From SYFY01 sp031385325 (GTDB taxonomy: Bacteria; Pseudomonadota; Gammaproteobacteria; Pseudomonadales; Azotimanducaceae): a stretch of 41,324 nucleotides of DNA. The stretch spans positions 1-41,324 of the forward strand of contig JANNBJ010000155.1 of NCBI GenBank assembly GCA_031385325.1. Direction: 5' to 3'. Below the pieces are notes generated by a model, which made no database searches, was not told the DNA's origin, and worked only from the letters and a program-made list of their open reading frames with translations. Positions 1 to 8,702 of this stretch are shown piece by piece (position 1 is the stretch's first letter; each line of letters opens with the position of its first letter). The translations under genes were made by a program, and so were the position numbers.

Positions 1-551
1 CCGGTGAGCATGGGCTGACGCTGGCCGGACGAGTGAAGCGCGAAATGAACACGCCAATCATCATCGTGTCGGCCCAGGGCGAGGATGTGGATCGTATCGT
101 TGGCCTGGAAATCGGCGCCGACGACTATCTGGCAAAACCCTTCAATCCGCGTGAATTGCTGGCTCGAATTCGCGCCGTCCTGCGGCGCGCCGCGTCGGCT
201 GGGACGCCGGTGACGCCAACCGCGACAAACACACACCGATTTCGTTTTGGCACGTACGTGCTCGATATGATGACTCACCGGCTGAGTCGAGGTAACGAGG
301 AAGTGCCACTGACTACCGGCGAATTTGACCTGCTCGCCGTTTTCGTTCGTCATCCCAATCGACTGCTGGATCGGGATCGGATCCTTGATCTGCTCACCGG
401 TGCAGAGCGGCTGCCGTTTGACCGATCCATCGACGTGCGAGTGACTCGATTACGCAGCAAGATCGAGGCGGAACCCACGAGTCCGCAGTTCATTCGAACG
501 ATCTGGGGCAAGGGCTACATGTTCTGCCCGGACGGGAGCGACGTTGTCTGA
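1..551 (+). CDS. OmpR-family response regulator, 5' end cut by window
   Basis: This is a DNA-binding response regulator missing its N-terminus, because the open frame runs off the left edge. What remains is the last part of the receiver domain, with the GADDYLAKPF signature that holds the conserved Lys-Pro pair before beta5/alpha5. A winged-helix OmpR/PhoB-type output domain follows, with the LTTGEFDLL and RSIDVRVTRLRSKIE motifs. The phospho-acceptor Asp must lie upstream of the window. The stop overlaps the next gene, a sensor kinase, by 8 bases, so the two are a translationally coupled two-component pair. The class is typical of OmpR/EnvZ systems, but the stimulus cannot be told from the sequence. 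Confidence 0.93.
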   Translation, partial: GEHGLTLAGRVKREMNTPIIIVSAQGEDVDRIVGLEIGADDYLAKPFNPRELLARIRAVLRRAASAGTPVTPTATNTHRFRFGTYVLDMMTHRLSRGNEEVPLTTGEFDLLAVFVRHPNRLLDRDRILDLLTGAERLPFDRSIDVRVTRLRSKIEAEPTSPQFIRTIWGKGYMFCPDGSDVV

Positions 552-1842
552 GCGGAGCCCGGCTGGTTCCCTTCTTGCCCGCACCAACTTCACGCTGGCC
601 GTCAGCTCGCTGTTGATTGCGGTCATTGCGACTGGCGCACTGAATGTCTTTGTCATTGAACCTATCTCCCAACGATCCGCCGATGACGCGGCCGGATTGC
701 TCGTGCTGTCTGCGCAGACTTGGGTTGAGTTGCCGCCTGAGGCCCGGCCCTACTTCGAACTCGAACTGGCTGAAAGCCACGATCTGATCATCACTGGCGA
801 TGTTCGGGACTATTCGGAAGAGCTGCCGGCCGCAGGCTATTTCGGGTTGTTGGAAGACAAGCTCGAATCGCGCCTGGAAGAGTCGGTGGACATGCAGGCA
901 GGCGAAGGATACATCTGGGTCAAGGTGCCCATGGGCGGACAAAAACTGCAGATTGGGTTTGTCCCGACGCTCGAAAACATACAACCACTTTATGTCGGCA
1001 TCATCATCTTCGTGCTGGGTGCCGGGATCGTGTTCATCACTTCGCTCATCATCGTGCGCCGGATAGCAGGTCCACTGACCTATGTGGCAGAACGGGTCGA
1101 AGCCTTCCGGGGTAACTCGGACTTCGAACCGTTGCCTGAAACGGGGCCAAGAGAACTTGCCTCGCTGGTTCACAACTTCAACACCATGGCGCAGGAGATC
1201 GGCGATCTCCTCTCGAACCGCACGACACTGGTGGCCGGTATTTCTCATGATTTACGAACCCCCCTCACGCGCATGAGGCTCGCGGTGGAGTTGCTGCCTG
1301 ACAACGTTGATCCCAATCTGGTCGCGCGTTTCCTGCGCAATCTCGAGATCATGGATCGACTGATCGGGGACGCACTGAGCTTTGCGCGAGGCGCACAGGA
1401 GAATCCGCAGCAGGTTGATCTGGAACAACTCCTTGCCGAGGTCGTTGGTACATTTGTTACGCCGGTTGAATATGTATGCCTGGAGCTAGAGCCACGTCAG
1501 CTCCTGCTCGGCGTCAGTGCGCTGCGACGTGTGCTGCAGAATCTTCTGGTCAATGGAATTCAGCACGGCGGCAGTGTCAGGCTGGAACGGACGGGTACAC
1601 GCTTGTCGGTGATCGACCATGGTCCAGGCATACCTCCCGAATTCCGCGAGCAGGTTTTTCAGCCTTTTTTCCGGTTGGACGAGGCGCGTAGTACAACAAC
1701 CGGTGGCAGCGGATTGGGTTTGGCCATCGTCAGACAGTTGTGTCAGTTGCAAGGCTGGAAGGTGTGGATCGAGTCTGCCGCTGGCGGTGGTACAGAAGTG
1801 ATCGTTGAGTTGCGGCCGCCGGTACCCGCTGGCTCCACGTAA
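544..1842 (+). CDS. EnvZ-like sensor histidine kinase
   Basis: A 432-residue membrane histidine kinase that partners the regulator just upstream. The start is TTG at 544, which overlaps the preceding stop. A TM helix lies near residues 18-38, a periplasmic sensor of about 120 residues follows, and a second TM lies near 149-170. A HAMP region then leads to the H-box GISHDLRTPLTRMRLA with the phospho-accepting His at about 235. The catalytic domain shows the N-box (LQNLLVNGIQHG), G1 (DHGPGIP), F-box and G2 (GGSGLGLAIV) motifs. The layout matches the EnvZ family, which autophosphorylates and signals to an OmpR partner. The periplasmic sensor has no domain I recognise, so the ligand is unknown. 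About 100 bases separate its stop from a structured intergenic stretch. Confidence 0.95.
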   Translation: MSERSPAGSLLARTNFTLAVSSLLIAVIATGALNVFVIEPISQRSADDAAGLLVLSAQTWVELPPEARPYFELELAESHDLIITGDVRDYSEELPAAGYFGLLEDKLESRLEESVDMQAGEGYIWVKVPMGGQKLQIGFVPTLENIQPLYVGIIIFVLGAGIVFITSLIIVRRIAGPLTYVAERVEAFRGNSDFEPLPETGPRELASLVHNFNTMAQEIGDLLSNRTTLVAGISHDLRTPLTRMRLAVELLPDNVDPNLVARFLRNLEIMDRLIGDALSFARGAQENPQQVDLEQLLAEVVGTFVTPVEYVCLELEPRQLLLGVSALRRVLQNLLVNGIQHGGSVRLERTGTRLSVIDHGPGIPPEFREQVFQPFFRLDEARSTTTGGSGLGLAIVRQLCQLQGWKVWIESAAGGGTEVIVELRPPVPAGST

Positions 1843-1943
1843 GTTGTAGCGGGCGTTTGGGTTGAAGATGACAGGTGTGACGATACAAAGTGTCACAATA
1901 AAGTTGATGCGGGAAATTGCTCTGTAACAGCTCTACCCTAACG

Positions 1944-2056
1944 TTGACAGTGAGGCGGGCAACTGTCTCGAAGAGAAGGCAATCTCTCCCCTTGAGACCT
2001 ACTTGTAGGTCGACCCCTAAACCGCCGGCCCCCTCTCCAGGTCGGCGGTTTTCTTT
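1944..2056 (+). ncRNA. Possible structured small RNA in intergenic region
   Basis: The 350 bases between the kinase stop (1842) and the next likely start (2193) hold three consecutive inverted repeats on the plus strand. They are GACAGT/ACTGTC (1946-1951 with 1962-1967), GACCTAC/GTAGGTC with a 2-base loop (1996-2011), and a GC-rich stem followed by T residues (see the terminator entry). A TTGACA hexamer at 1944-1949 could be a -35 box, but I see no good -10 box at the right spacing. This could be a small RNA of roughly 75-110 bases or only the leader or trailer of the flanking genes. I recognise no known RNA family. Another inverted repeat, TGTGAC/GTCACA, lies at 1876-1897. Confidence 0.3.
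2020..2056 (+). terminator. Rho-independent terminator
   Basis: The stem ACCGCCG (2021-2027) pairs with CGGCGGT (2043-2049). An AA/TT extension makes it 9 bp, the loop is C-rich, and TTTTCTTTT follows on the plus strand. This is the classical GC-stem plus U-tract form. It ends either the two-component operon or a small transcript starting in the intergenic region. Confidence 0.75.
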
Positions 2057-2192
2057 TGGGCTCCGAAAGATCCCCGCGGGGCACTTTTTTCAATGCTTCA
2101 TTCCCGTACTTTGAATGTGCTCGTCGTGGTTGTGTTCTATGGACTCCAACTGTACAACTGAACGCGACTTCTGGATGGGAGTGGCAGGCGTT

Positions 2193-2516
2193 ATGGTCGA
2201 CGATCTTCGTGTGGATGATGAGAATCCCAAAAAACGGTTCTTTCGTTCTGATGACCGTGTTTTCCGCCAGGGAGACGGGTGGTACTACTCGCTACGAGAG
2301 GGGGATCGCGGGCCATTTCAGACCGAGAAAAGTGCTCGCGCCGATCTTGAGCGCTTCATCCACGAACAGAACGATCTGAACGTATTGAAGTCGGGCAAAA
2401 CCGACGCGCAGGGAGGGCGTGCATCACCGCTGTCGATCGATCTGGCTTCCGACCGGAAGAAGCCGGCAAAGTCTGGTGGTCGCGATGTGTGGAAAGGGCT
2501 TCCCGACGTCGATTGA
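2193..2516 (+). CDS. DUF6316-like small protein
   Basis: A small soluble protein of 107 residues. The core RSDDRVFRQGDGWYYSLREG followed by a GPF motif and a charged helix resembles the short gammaproteobacterial DUF6316 family, whose function is unknown to me. I assign the family from the WYY-REG-GPF pattern, from memory. The open frame extends upstream to 2115. I chose ATG 2193 because a GGCAGG sequence sits a few bases before it and the upstream residues look unlike protein. Alternative starts are 2139 and 2175. The C-terminal third is low in complexity and basic. There is no signal peptide or TM. It stands alone between a terminator and the next regulator gene. Confidence 0.6.
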   Translation: MVDDLRVDDENPKKRFFRSDDRVFRQGDGWYYSLREGDRGPFQTEKSARADLERFIHEQNDLNVLKSGKTDAQGGRASPLSIDLASDRKKPAKSGGRDVWKGLPDVD

Positions 2517-2635
2517 ACGAGACTCGCTGCGTTCTGTAGGCAGCGTCGGTGTCAGAAAGTGATTTCGTAAAATTCGTGTAAACCTCCTGCCGTAGAGACA
2601 CCACACCTGTTGCTTACGCCTAGAATCGCGCCGCT

Positions 2636-3307
2636 ATGAAGATCTGGCTTTTGGAAGATGATCAGGCGCAGGCGGCGCTCGTGCAATCCTGGTTGCAGGA
2701 GCGAGAGCATGTGGTCGCTCATTTCAGCAATGCGATGGCGCTGCATGAACAGTTGCGACGGGAACAACCGGATCTGTTTGTCCTCGACTGGGAGTTGCCC
2801 GACAGCTCCGGGCTCGAAGTGTTGCGGCGCATACGTGACAAGCTGACACGGCACATCCCGATTCTCTTCGTCACGCAACGAGACAACGAAGCCGATATCG
2901 TCGACGCGCTGTCCTGCGGCGCTGACGATTACATGATCAAACAGATTGGCCGGGAGGAGTTTCTCGCACGTGTCCATGCGCTTGGCCGAAGGCTGGGCAA
3001 TGAGGTGCTGGAATTTGCCATTGGTCCTTATCGCTTTTTTCCGTCGACCCACTCAGTGATGTACCGCGGTGAGCAAATCGAACTCACCACCAAGGACTTT
3101 GAACTGGCCCATTATCTCTTCAGGAATATCGGTAGACTGCTGTCCCGGGAAGAGCTGCTACGCGAGGTTTGGGCGGTGACAGGTATCCACACACGAACTG
3201 TCGACATGCATATGTCTCGTATCCGCAAATCGCTGGATATCAAGCCAGAAGCAGGCTTTCGCATTCGCACCATCTATCGGCATGGGTATCGTCTGGAACA
3301 GGTGTGA
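2636..3307 (+). CDS. OmpR/PhoB-type response regulator
   Basis: A 223-residue regulator. The receiver domain (1-115) has the acidic pocket E7/D8/D9, phospho-acceptor D51 in VLDWELPDSSG, T80 and K102. Unusually, K102 is followed by Gln (IKQI) rather than the near-universal Pro. The winged-helix output domain (about 125-222) ends in RIRTIYRHGYRLE, typical of the family. It is the first gene of a three-gene operon, and its TGA overlaps the GTG start of the LysM-FecR protein. No good Shine-Dalgarno precedes ATG 2636. A TAGAAT hexamer lies at 2621-2626, so transcription could begin only a few bases before the start codon, giving a nearly leaderless message. That last point is inference. Confidence 0.94.
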   Translation: MKIWLLEDDQAQAALVQSWLQEREHVVAHFSNAMALHEQLRREQPDLFVLDWELPDSSGLEVLRRIRDKLTRHIPILFVTQRDNEADIVDALSCGADDYMIKQIGREEFLARVHALGRRLGNEVLEFAIGPYRFFPSTHSVMYRGEQIELTTKDFELAHYLFRNIGRLLSREELLREVWAVTGIHTRTVDMHMSRIRKSLDIKPEAGFRIRTIYRHGYRLEQV

Positions 3308-4857
3308 AACTTTCTGGCTTACGCTGGCTGGTCGCGGCTGCGTTCGTGTTCGGCAGCCCGATCGCGCTTGCCGTCGACTGGGAGTATGCAGTCCGTCCGG
3401 GTGAGAGCCTTTGGCAAATTGCGCATCGTTATTGCGGTAACGAGCAAGGTGTCGAGCGACTGGCCAGGCACAATGGCCTGAAAGCGCCAAACGTGCTGCG
3501 CGCTGGCTCGGTGCTGCGCATCCCTGTGGACTGCCTGATCAGGCAGCCCGTCAACGCGAAATTGCTGGAAGTAGATGCTACGGCGTCCCTCGAGCGAGCC
3601 GGTGTTCAGTTGACTCCAAGTGCAGGCGATGAGATTCGCATGGGCGATACCTTGTCGACCGGCGCGACGTTTGCTGTCGTCGAATTTGCAGACCAATCCA
3701 GACTCACCATCCGGCCGAATAGCCAGATCAGTTTTGTGATGCTGACCGCGCATGGCGAGAGTGGCATGGTTGATACGTTGCTGCGATTGCGCAAAGGCAG
3801 GGTCCAGCATGCGGTTGAAAGCGGCGGTGGCCAGGGTCATCAACACCGCATCGCCACACCCGTTGGCGCAGCGGCAGTACGCGGTACGAAATTTCGAGTC
3901 GAGATGCTGGATGGTGAAGTCGCAACCGTCGCCACGACCGAGGGCGAGGTTGGTTTTTCACAAGCCGCTGCTGCGTCGACACCTGTGCCGGCTGGCCAGG
4001 GCCTGGTTGCCAGCGCCACCAGCAGTCACACTGAACCGCTGCTGCCAGCACCGGCGATTGACGCCGTTGTACGTGCAGGGGTCGGGAGCAGTCTGGTGTG
4101 GGGCACAGTGGTTGATGCGACCGGCTATCGGGTGACCTTGTTCAGCCGCGGTAAACCCATCGCAGAGTCTGTGGTTTCCTTAAACCGCTGGGATGTTGAT
4201 GCGCCATTGGGAGAGTACGTGTTGACGGTTCGGGCGGTGGCGCCAAGCGGGTTGGAGGGGCTCGACGCCAAAATGAAATTGGAAGTCGTTCCAGCAGCGC
4301 CTTCCGGTCAGGTGGCATCTGCCCATCACGCGGGCGCCACGATTCAATTCGGTTGGACTGCGTCGAGTGATGATCCGGGTCCCTTTGTGGTGCGAGTTCG
4401 AAGTTCCGACGGCAACGTCAAGGAATACCCAAGTGAATCGTCGCCGTTCGAATCATCGCTTGCAGCTGGAACCTACGATTGGCAGGTGCAGAGCAACCAG
4501 GGCACTGAGAGCGCATGGCTCCAGTTGTCATTGAAACCCGAAGCGCCTTCTGGCCTGACCGCGAGCAGGCAGAAACGGGACGTGCCACTCCAGTTAACAA
4601 TCGGGCCCACAACTCAGTCGATCGCCTCCTATCGCGTTGAGGTGCTTCGTTCCGGCGAGCTTGTTGCGCGGAAGGATTTCGAACCTGCGTCGACACTGAG
4701 CATCGATGGCGTGCCAAATTGCCACCCGTGTCAGATACGCATGTCAGCGACGGCGGCTGGTGTGGAATCCGATTACACTCAACTTGAATATCGCGATCCA
4801 CCCGGACATCCGTGGCCGATCTACATCGTGCTGGCGCTGCTGGCCCTATCTCTCTGA
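3304..4857 (+). CDS. Periplasmic LysM-FecR domain protein
   Basis: A 517-residue exported protein read from GTG 3304. That start overlaps the previous stop as GTGA and gives a clean signal peptide (MKLSGLRWLVAAAFVF..., likely cut after ALA near residue 23). The longer frame from 3169 lies inside the regulator gene and is rejected. A LysM domain (about 27-74, YAVRPGESLWQIAHRY) should bind peptidoglycan. A FecR-type domain follows (about 95-195), with the RIATPVGAAAVRGTKFRVE signature. Then come repeated beta-rich, fibronectin-like segments, and a hydrophobic stretch (WPIYIVLALLALSL) at the very C-terminus that may anchor it. In FecR itself this domain passes a periplasmic signal to a membrane partner. 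Here the obvious partner is the CHASE2 kinase encoded next. No sigma/anti-sigma pair is nearby. Confidence 0.88.
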   Translation: MKLSGLRWLVAAAFVFGSPIALAVDWEYAVRPGESLWQIAHRYCGNEQGVERLARHNGLKAPNVLRAGSVLRIPVDCLIRQPVNAKLLEVDATASLERAGVQLTPSAGDEIRMGDTLSTGATFAVVEFADQSRLTIRPNSQISFVMLTAHGESGMVDTLLRLRKGRVQHAVESGGGQGHQHRIATPVGAAAVRGTKFRVEMLDGEVATVATTEGEVGFSQAAAASTPVPAGQGLVASATSSHTEPLLPAPAIDAVVRAGVGSSLVWGTVVDATGYRVTLFSRGKPIAESVVSLNRWDVDAPLGEYVLTVRAVAPSGLEGLDAKMKLEVVPAAPSGQVASAHHAGATIQFGWTASSDDPGPFVVRVRSSDGNVKEYPSESSPFESSLAAGTYDWQVQSNQGTESAWLQLSLKPEAPSGLTASRQKRDVPLQLTIGPTTQSIASYRVEVLRSGELVARKDFEPASTLSIDGVPNCHPCQIRMSATAAGVESDYTQLEYRDPPGHPWPIYIVLALLALSL

Positions 4858-7313
4858 GCGAACGTCAGCGATCGGCGCACACCGTGCGTCGATTTCGACG
4901 AGAGCTTTTGCTGATCTCATTGGCTGTGCTTTCGTTGGCGATCGCCAGCGTTCAGTTGCACTGGTTTGAAGTCCTCGATCGGCTGGCATTTGATTCTGTT
5001 CTTCGATCGGTGCCGTTGCCGATGAACGACGATATCGTTCTGGTCGGCATCGATGCCCGCAGTCTCAGTACCATTGGGCGCTGGCCATGGTCGCGGGCGC
5101 GTCAGGCGGATCTCATCGAGGCTGTTGTTGCGCAGGGACCGGCGACGATATTTGTCGATGTTGTTTATCCCGACCGTAGTGACGCCGAAGATGATGCCCG
5201 GTTGGTCACTGCCTTCGATCAGTTGGTACCGATGGCCTTGCCAGTTGTCATCGACGCGGTTTCCCCCGGGCGTGCACTCCTTGAGCAGTTACCGTTTCCT
5301 GATTTGATTGACGTGGTCGACCGGCTTGGACATGTGCACGTAGCACCAGATGGCGATGGCATTGTCCGCGGTAACTATCTGTACGAGGGGATCGGCGAAC
5401 CGTACTGGCCGCACATCGGACTCGTGCTGGGTACGCAGGATGTCCCTCCGGTGCTGCCCGAATGTATAACCACTGACAACGGCTCGATGTCGAATGAACG
5501 TTGTGCTTATCGACGCATCAGGTTTGTTGGCCCCCCCGGCACCTTCCCGCACCTGTCCGCGATTGACGTGATGGAACAGCGGATTGATCGTGGGCTTCTG
5601 GCAGGCAAGGTGGTGTTGATAGGTCGTACCGATCTCGGTGCTCCGGATGCGATACCGGTGCCGGTTTCGGCTGACATGCGGCCGATGGCCGGCGTGGAAT
5701 ACAACGCCAATGTTCTCAATGCGGTGCTTCGTGGTGGTTTGGTCGAGACCGTTTCGGACCGAACCACGCTGCTCGTTGTCTTGTTCATGGTCAGCATTGG
5801 TTTGTTCATCATCCCCAGGCAGCGGCCACGCCAGATGCTCGTCTCGACGGCGCTGCTGGCGCTGATTCCAGTGCCTTTGTCTGCCGCCTGGCTGGTGTTT
5901 TCTGGTGTGTGGATAGACTTGTCAGCGGCCAGTGTCGGGATAGCTCTCATCTATCCGTTGTGGAGCTGGCGACGCAATGAGATGGGCTGGAAATTTGTGG
6001 GGGATGAACTCGATCGTCTTGCCGCTGAGGCGTTCCGCTGGTCACGCAGTCGCGCACGGGTCAATGAAGATGAACTTCCTGCGCGGCTTGATTGGCTGAA
6101 GGCAGGGTCGTCCGGTGCACTGAGCACGGAGCTTATTGCTGGCATTCACGAGGACCAGTTGTTGAGTGGTTTGCCAACCGGAACCCTGGATCCGTTTGTG
6201 GCGCGGCTGCTTCGAATTCAGACACTTGCGGATGAAGTCCGTGTCGGCCGCGAAGTCAGCATGGCCGGGATTGACCAGATGCCGGTCGGGCTATGCATTT
6301 TTGTGGCATCGGGCAATGTCGTGCTCAGCAATGAGTCGTTTCAAACGTTCTCTGGTATAACCAGGTCACACACGTATTTTGTCAACGATGCATTGGTGCA
6401 TCTGCTGGACGTTGCATGGCAGGACGAACTGCGCAAGGTGCTTCTGGAGAATGCTGTCCGCTGGCTGGAAACCCACAATGCGCAGGGTCAGCGGCTTCTC
6501 GTCCGGATTGCACCATTGCGGGTGGCGGGATATGCACAACCCGTCTGTTTGCTGACCATCAGCGATGTCACAGACATTCGAATTGCACAGGAACGCCGTG
6601 AGGAAACGCTGGCCTTTGTCTCGCACGATTTACGCTCGCCCATCTCGTCGATTCTATCCATCGTCCGCAATCCGGGACTTTCGAACGATCCAACCGCCTT
6701 GGCCAGAATCGAAGCCTATGCGCAGCGCAGCCTGAAGGTGTCCGAGGAATTTGTTCAGCTCTCGCGTCTGGAAAACACAATTGCGGTTCATCGGGACGAG
6801 ATTGACCTGGTGGCCGTAGTCGACAATGCAATCGATCAGCTTTATGAGTTTTCGCATGACAAGTCTATCAACGTGACTTTGGAGCATCCGGAAGATCCCG
6901 CCAGATGGTGGATTCACGGCAATGGCGAGCTGCTGGAGCGTGTGTTTGTCAATTTGCTGGAAAACGCGATCAAGTACAGTCCAGAGGGGACGACAGTGCA
7001 AGCGGCGATGCGGATCACGCACACGCAGTTCGAGATCAGCATCGACGATCAGGGTTTTGGTATTCCGGCGTCCGAAGTCGAGTTTGTCTTCGATCCATAC
7101 TTCCGTTCGGCGGCACCGGAACTGCAAGCAGAAAAAGGCGTTGGCCTTGGTCTGCGATTTGTGCGTACCGCGGTTGAGCTGCATGGTGGGCGTGTAACCA
7201 TTGAAAGTCGCTACAAGGCAGGATCGAAGTTTGTCGTGGGTCTGCCGTTGTCCTGTGCGTGTGTGCACGATGATCTGGACGCCCTGGACCGGGACCAGCA
7301 GAACCCATTGTAA
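4812..7313 (+). CDS. CHASE2-domain sensor histidine kinase
   Basis: An 833-residue membrane kinase. A TM at about 31-50 leads into a periplasmic CHASE2 domain (about 55-310; the VGIDARSLSTIGRWPWSR, IFVDVVYPD and GKVVLIGRTDLG motifs are typical). Three TM helices follow at about 318-390, then a cytoplasmic linker, a PAS-like region near 480-590, a HisKA domain with VSHDLRSPISSI (His at about 605), and an ATPase domain with NLLENAIKYSP and VGLGLRFV. GTG 4812 overlaps the LysM-FecR gene by 46 bases. GTG 4884 is a possible shorter start just before the first TM. With the upstream regulator and LysM-FecR protein it forms a compact envelope-signalling operon. The ligand is unknown. Confidence 0.92.
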   Translation: MADLHRAGAAGPISLSERQRSAHTVRRFRRELLLISLAVLSLAIASVQLHWFEVLDRLAFDSVLRSVPLPMNDDIVLVGIDARSLSTIGRWPWSRARQADLIEAVVAQGPATIFVDVVYPDRSDAEDDARLVTAFDQLVPMALPVVIDAVSPGRALLEQLPFPDLIDVVDRLGHVHVAPDGDGIVRGNYLYEGIGEPYWPHIGLVLGTQDVPPVLPECITTDNGSMSNERCAYRRIRFVGPPGTFPHLSAIDVMEQRIDRGLLAGKVVLIGRTDLGAPDAIPVPVSADMRPMAGVEYNANVLNAVLRGGLVETVSDRTTLLVVLFMVSIGLFIIPRQRPRQMLVSTALLALIPVPLSAAWLVFSGVWIDLSAASVGIALIYPLWSWRRNEMGWKFVGDELDRLAAEAFRWSRSRARVNEDELPARLDWLKAGSSGALSTELIAGIHEDQLLSGLPTGTLDPFVARLLRIQTLADEVRVGREVSMAGIDQMPVGLCIFVASGNVVLSNESFQTFSGITRSHTYFVNDALVHLLDVAWQDELRKVLLENAVRWLETHNAQGQRLLVRIAPLRVAGYAQPVCLLTISDVTDIRIAQERREETLAFVSHDLRSPISSILSIVRNPGLSNDPTALARIEAYAQRSLKVSEEFVQLSRLENTIAVHRDEIDLVAVVDNAIDQLYEFSHDKSINVTLEHPEDPARWWIHGNGELLERVFVNLLENAIKYSPEGTTVQAAMRITHTQFEISIDDQGFGIPASEVEFVFDPYFRSAAPELQAEKGVGLGLRFVRTAVELHGGRVTIESRYKAGSKFVVGLPLSCACVHDDLDALDRDQQNPL

Positions 7314-7453
7314 AAAACCTGTTGTGTTCGTAGTCGGGAAGGATGTCTCGGTTAGGATGGCGCCCCTTTTCTGAACAGTACTGCCTGCTGATGATGCTTC
7401 GGCGTTTCCAGCAGTCAGCCCTATCCCTTCCGAAGTAAAAGATGGAGACGCAG

Positions 7454-8458
7454 ATGTTGAAACGGGTTGTGTCCGGAATCATGTTGTCGCTGTTAGCCTG
7501 CGGAGCCTTGGCAGACCGCGTTGAATTTGCCAATGGCGATGTCATTACCGGGACTGTGACGTCGGTAGCTGGTGGCAAGGTCGTTGTGCAGACCGAATAC
7601 GCAGGCCGCATCACGGCGAGCGTTGACAAGGTCGCGCGTATCACCACCGATGCTGAATTGAATCTGCGGACCAGTGCGGATGAAAACCTGGTCAGTGCTC
7701 TCGACGGGGAGGCCGGCAAGGTCAAGTTGACGGCATTGAATCGAGAACTCGCCCTGGCAGACATTACACGCGCCTCTCGTGCAGTGAACGGGGCAGCAGT
7801 GGCAGTGACGAACTGGGCGCACAAGGTTGATCTGGCAGCGGCACTGACCAAGGGCAACACGGATACCCGATCGTTCTCGTTGTTTACCGAGTCACTCGCG
7901 CGCAGTTCGAAGAACGAGCACCTGCTGACGGTTGCGCTGTATCAGGATGAAGTCAGACAGGTCACCACCCGTGAAATGTTTGATATCGACTATGGGTACA
8001 AACGATTTCTGGCCAACGACAAGTGGTTCCTGGGCGCAAACGTCGAGTACTTCAAGGACAAACTACTGGGCGTAGACCCGCGAATCACGGCAGGTGCAGG
8101 TCTTGGCTATCGGTTCTGGGATAACAGTCTTGGTTCACTCACGGTCGAGCTGGGTGGCAGCGCGGTTTACGAAGATCTGGGGCTGGGCACTGAAACCAAT
8201 CCGGCCGTTCGTTATGCCCTGGCTTATCGTCGTTTGCTGGTGGGTGAACAGCTTGAATTTTTCCAACGTCACCAGGTGTTGAAGATCCTGGATAGCAGCC
8301 GTGGATCGGTACTGGATTCTTCCACCGGCTTGTCTTTCCTGTTCAATGACTGGTGGAGCGCAACCTTCCGCGCCGACGTTCGACACCAGACCAAGCCACC
8401 CGTTGGCAGTCACAAGACCGACCTGGTCTATACCGTTGGGGCTGGCGTGCGATTCTGA
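7454..8458 (+). CDS. DUF481 family outer-membrane protein (YdiY-like)
   Basis: A 334-residue exported protein. ATG 7454 is preferred over in-frame ATG 7442 because GGAG lies 6-7 bases before it and the signal peptide then starts cleanly (MLKRVVSGIMLSLLACGALA). The N-terminal part is a small beta domain (VEFANGDVITGTVTSVAGGKVVVQ), often seen in front of DUF481. The C-terminal about 230 residues alternate polar and hydrophobic residues as in a beta-barrel and end in an aromatic residue (GAGVRF), the usual outer-membrane insertion signal. YdiY of E. coli is described as acid- or salt-induced, but its role is unclear. The gene is monocistronic. The 140 bases upstream hold no promoter I can defend. 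Confidence 0.87.
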   Translation: MLKRVVSGIMLSLLACGALADRVEFANGDVITGTVTSVAGGKVVVQTEYAGRITASVDKVARITTDAELNLRTSADENLVSALDGEAGKVKLTALNRELALADITRASRAVNGAAVAVTNWAHKVDLAAALTKGNTDTRSFSLFTESLARSSKNEHLLTVALYQDEVRQVTTREMFDIDYGYKRFLANDKWFLGANVEYFKDKLLGVDPRITAGAGLGYRFWDNSLGSLTVELGGSAVYEDLGLGTETNPAVRYALAYRRLLVGEQLEFFQRHQVLKILDSSRGSVLDSSTGLSFLFNDWWSATFRADVRHQTKPPVGSHKTDLVYTVGAGVRF

Positions 8459-8588
8459 TCGGTCTTGTTCACTCAACTGTCGCACAATGGCCGGGATCGA
8501 ACAGATCGCCGGCCGCCATATGTGTGCTATCAGACAGACTATGGGGTGAAACGCGAGTGAAGTGGGAATGGCCAGCGGAGTGTCGAAA

Positions 8589-8620
8589 TTGACTGCTTTC
8601 CGCTTTGCTGTGGCTATAAT
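8589..8620 (+). promoter_or_regulatory. Putative sigma70 promoter for the OmpA-like gene
   Basis: A perfect TATAAT at 8615-8620 lies in the 244-base gap upstream of the OmpA-like gene. TTGACT at 8589-8594 is the nearest -35-like hexamer, but the spacer is 20 bases, longer than the usual 16-18. Either the -35 box is weak or the promoter needs an activator. The resulting leader would be about 75 bases. The rest of the gap (8459-8588) shows nothing else I can name. Confidence 0.45.
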
Positions 8621-8702
8621 GCCGCCTGCCCCCGGCCTCAGTCGTTTCGGGAATTTTTCTGCAATGCTATTCAGCACTGTGTCACGAAGGAGAGAGATCA
8701 AT

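Noticed and set aside
490..1248. 252-codon open frame on the minus strand within the EnvZ-like kinase
   Set aside because: It runs antisense through a gene with clear kinase motifs and has no recognisable domain or ribosome site.
1876..1897. TGTGA...TCACA as a CRP site
   Set aside because: The half-sites are 12 bases apart. CRP needs a 6-base spacer.
6654..7268. 204-codon minus-strand frame inside the CHASE2 kinase
   Set aside because: It is antisense to the HisKA/ATPase domain coding region, with no motif of its own.
7386..7413. CTGCTG...CAGCAG inverted repeat before the DUF481 gene
   Set aside because: A 6-bp stem with a long loop and no U-tract; it is within chance expectation.
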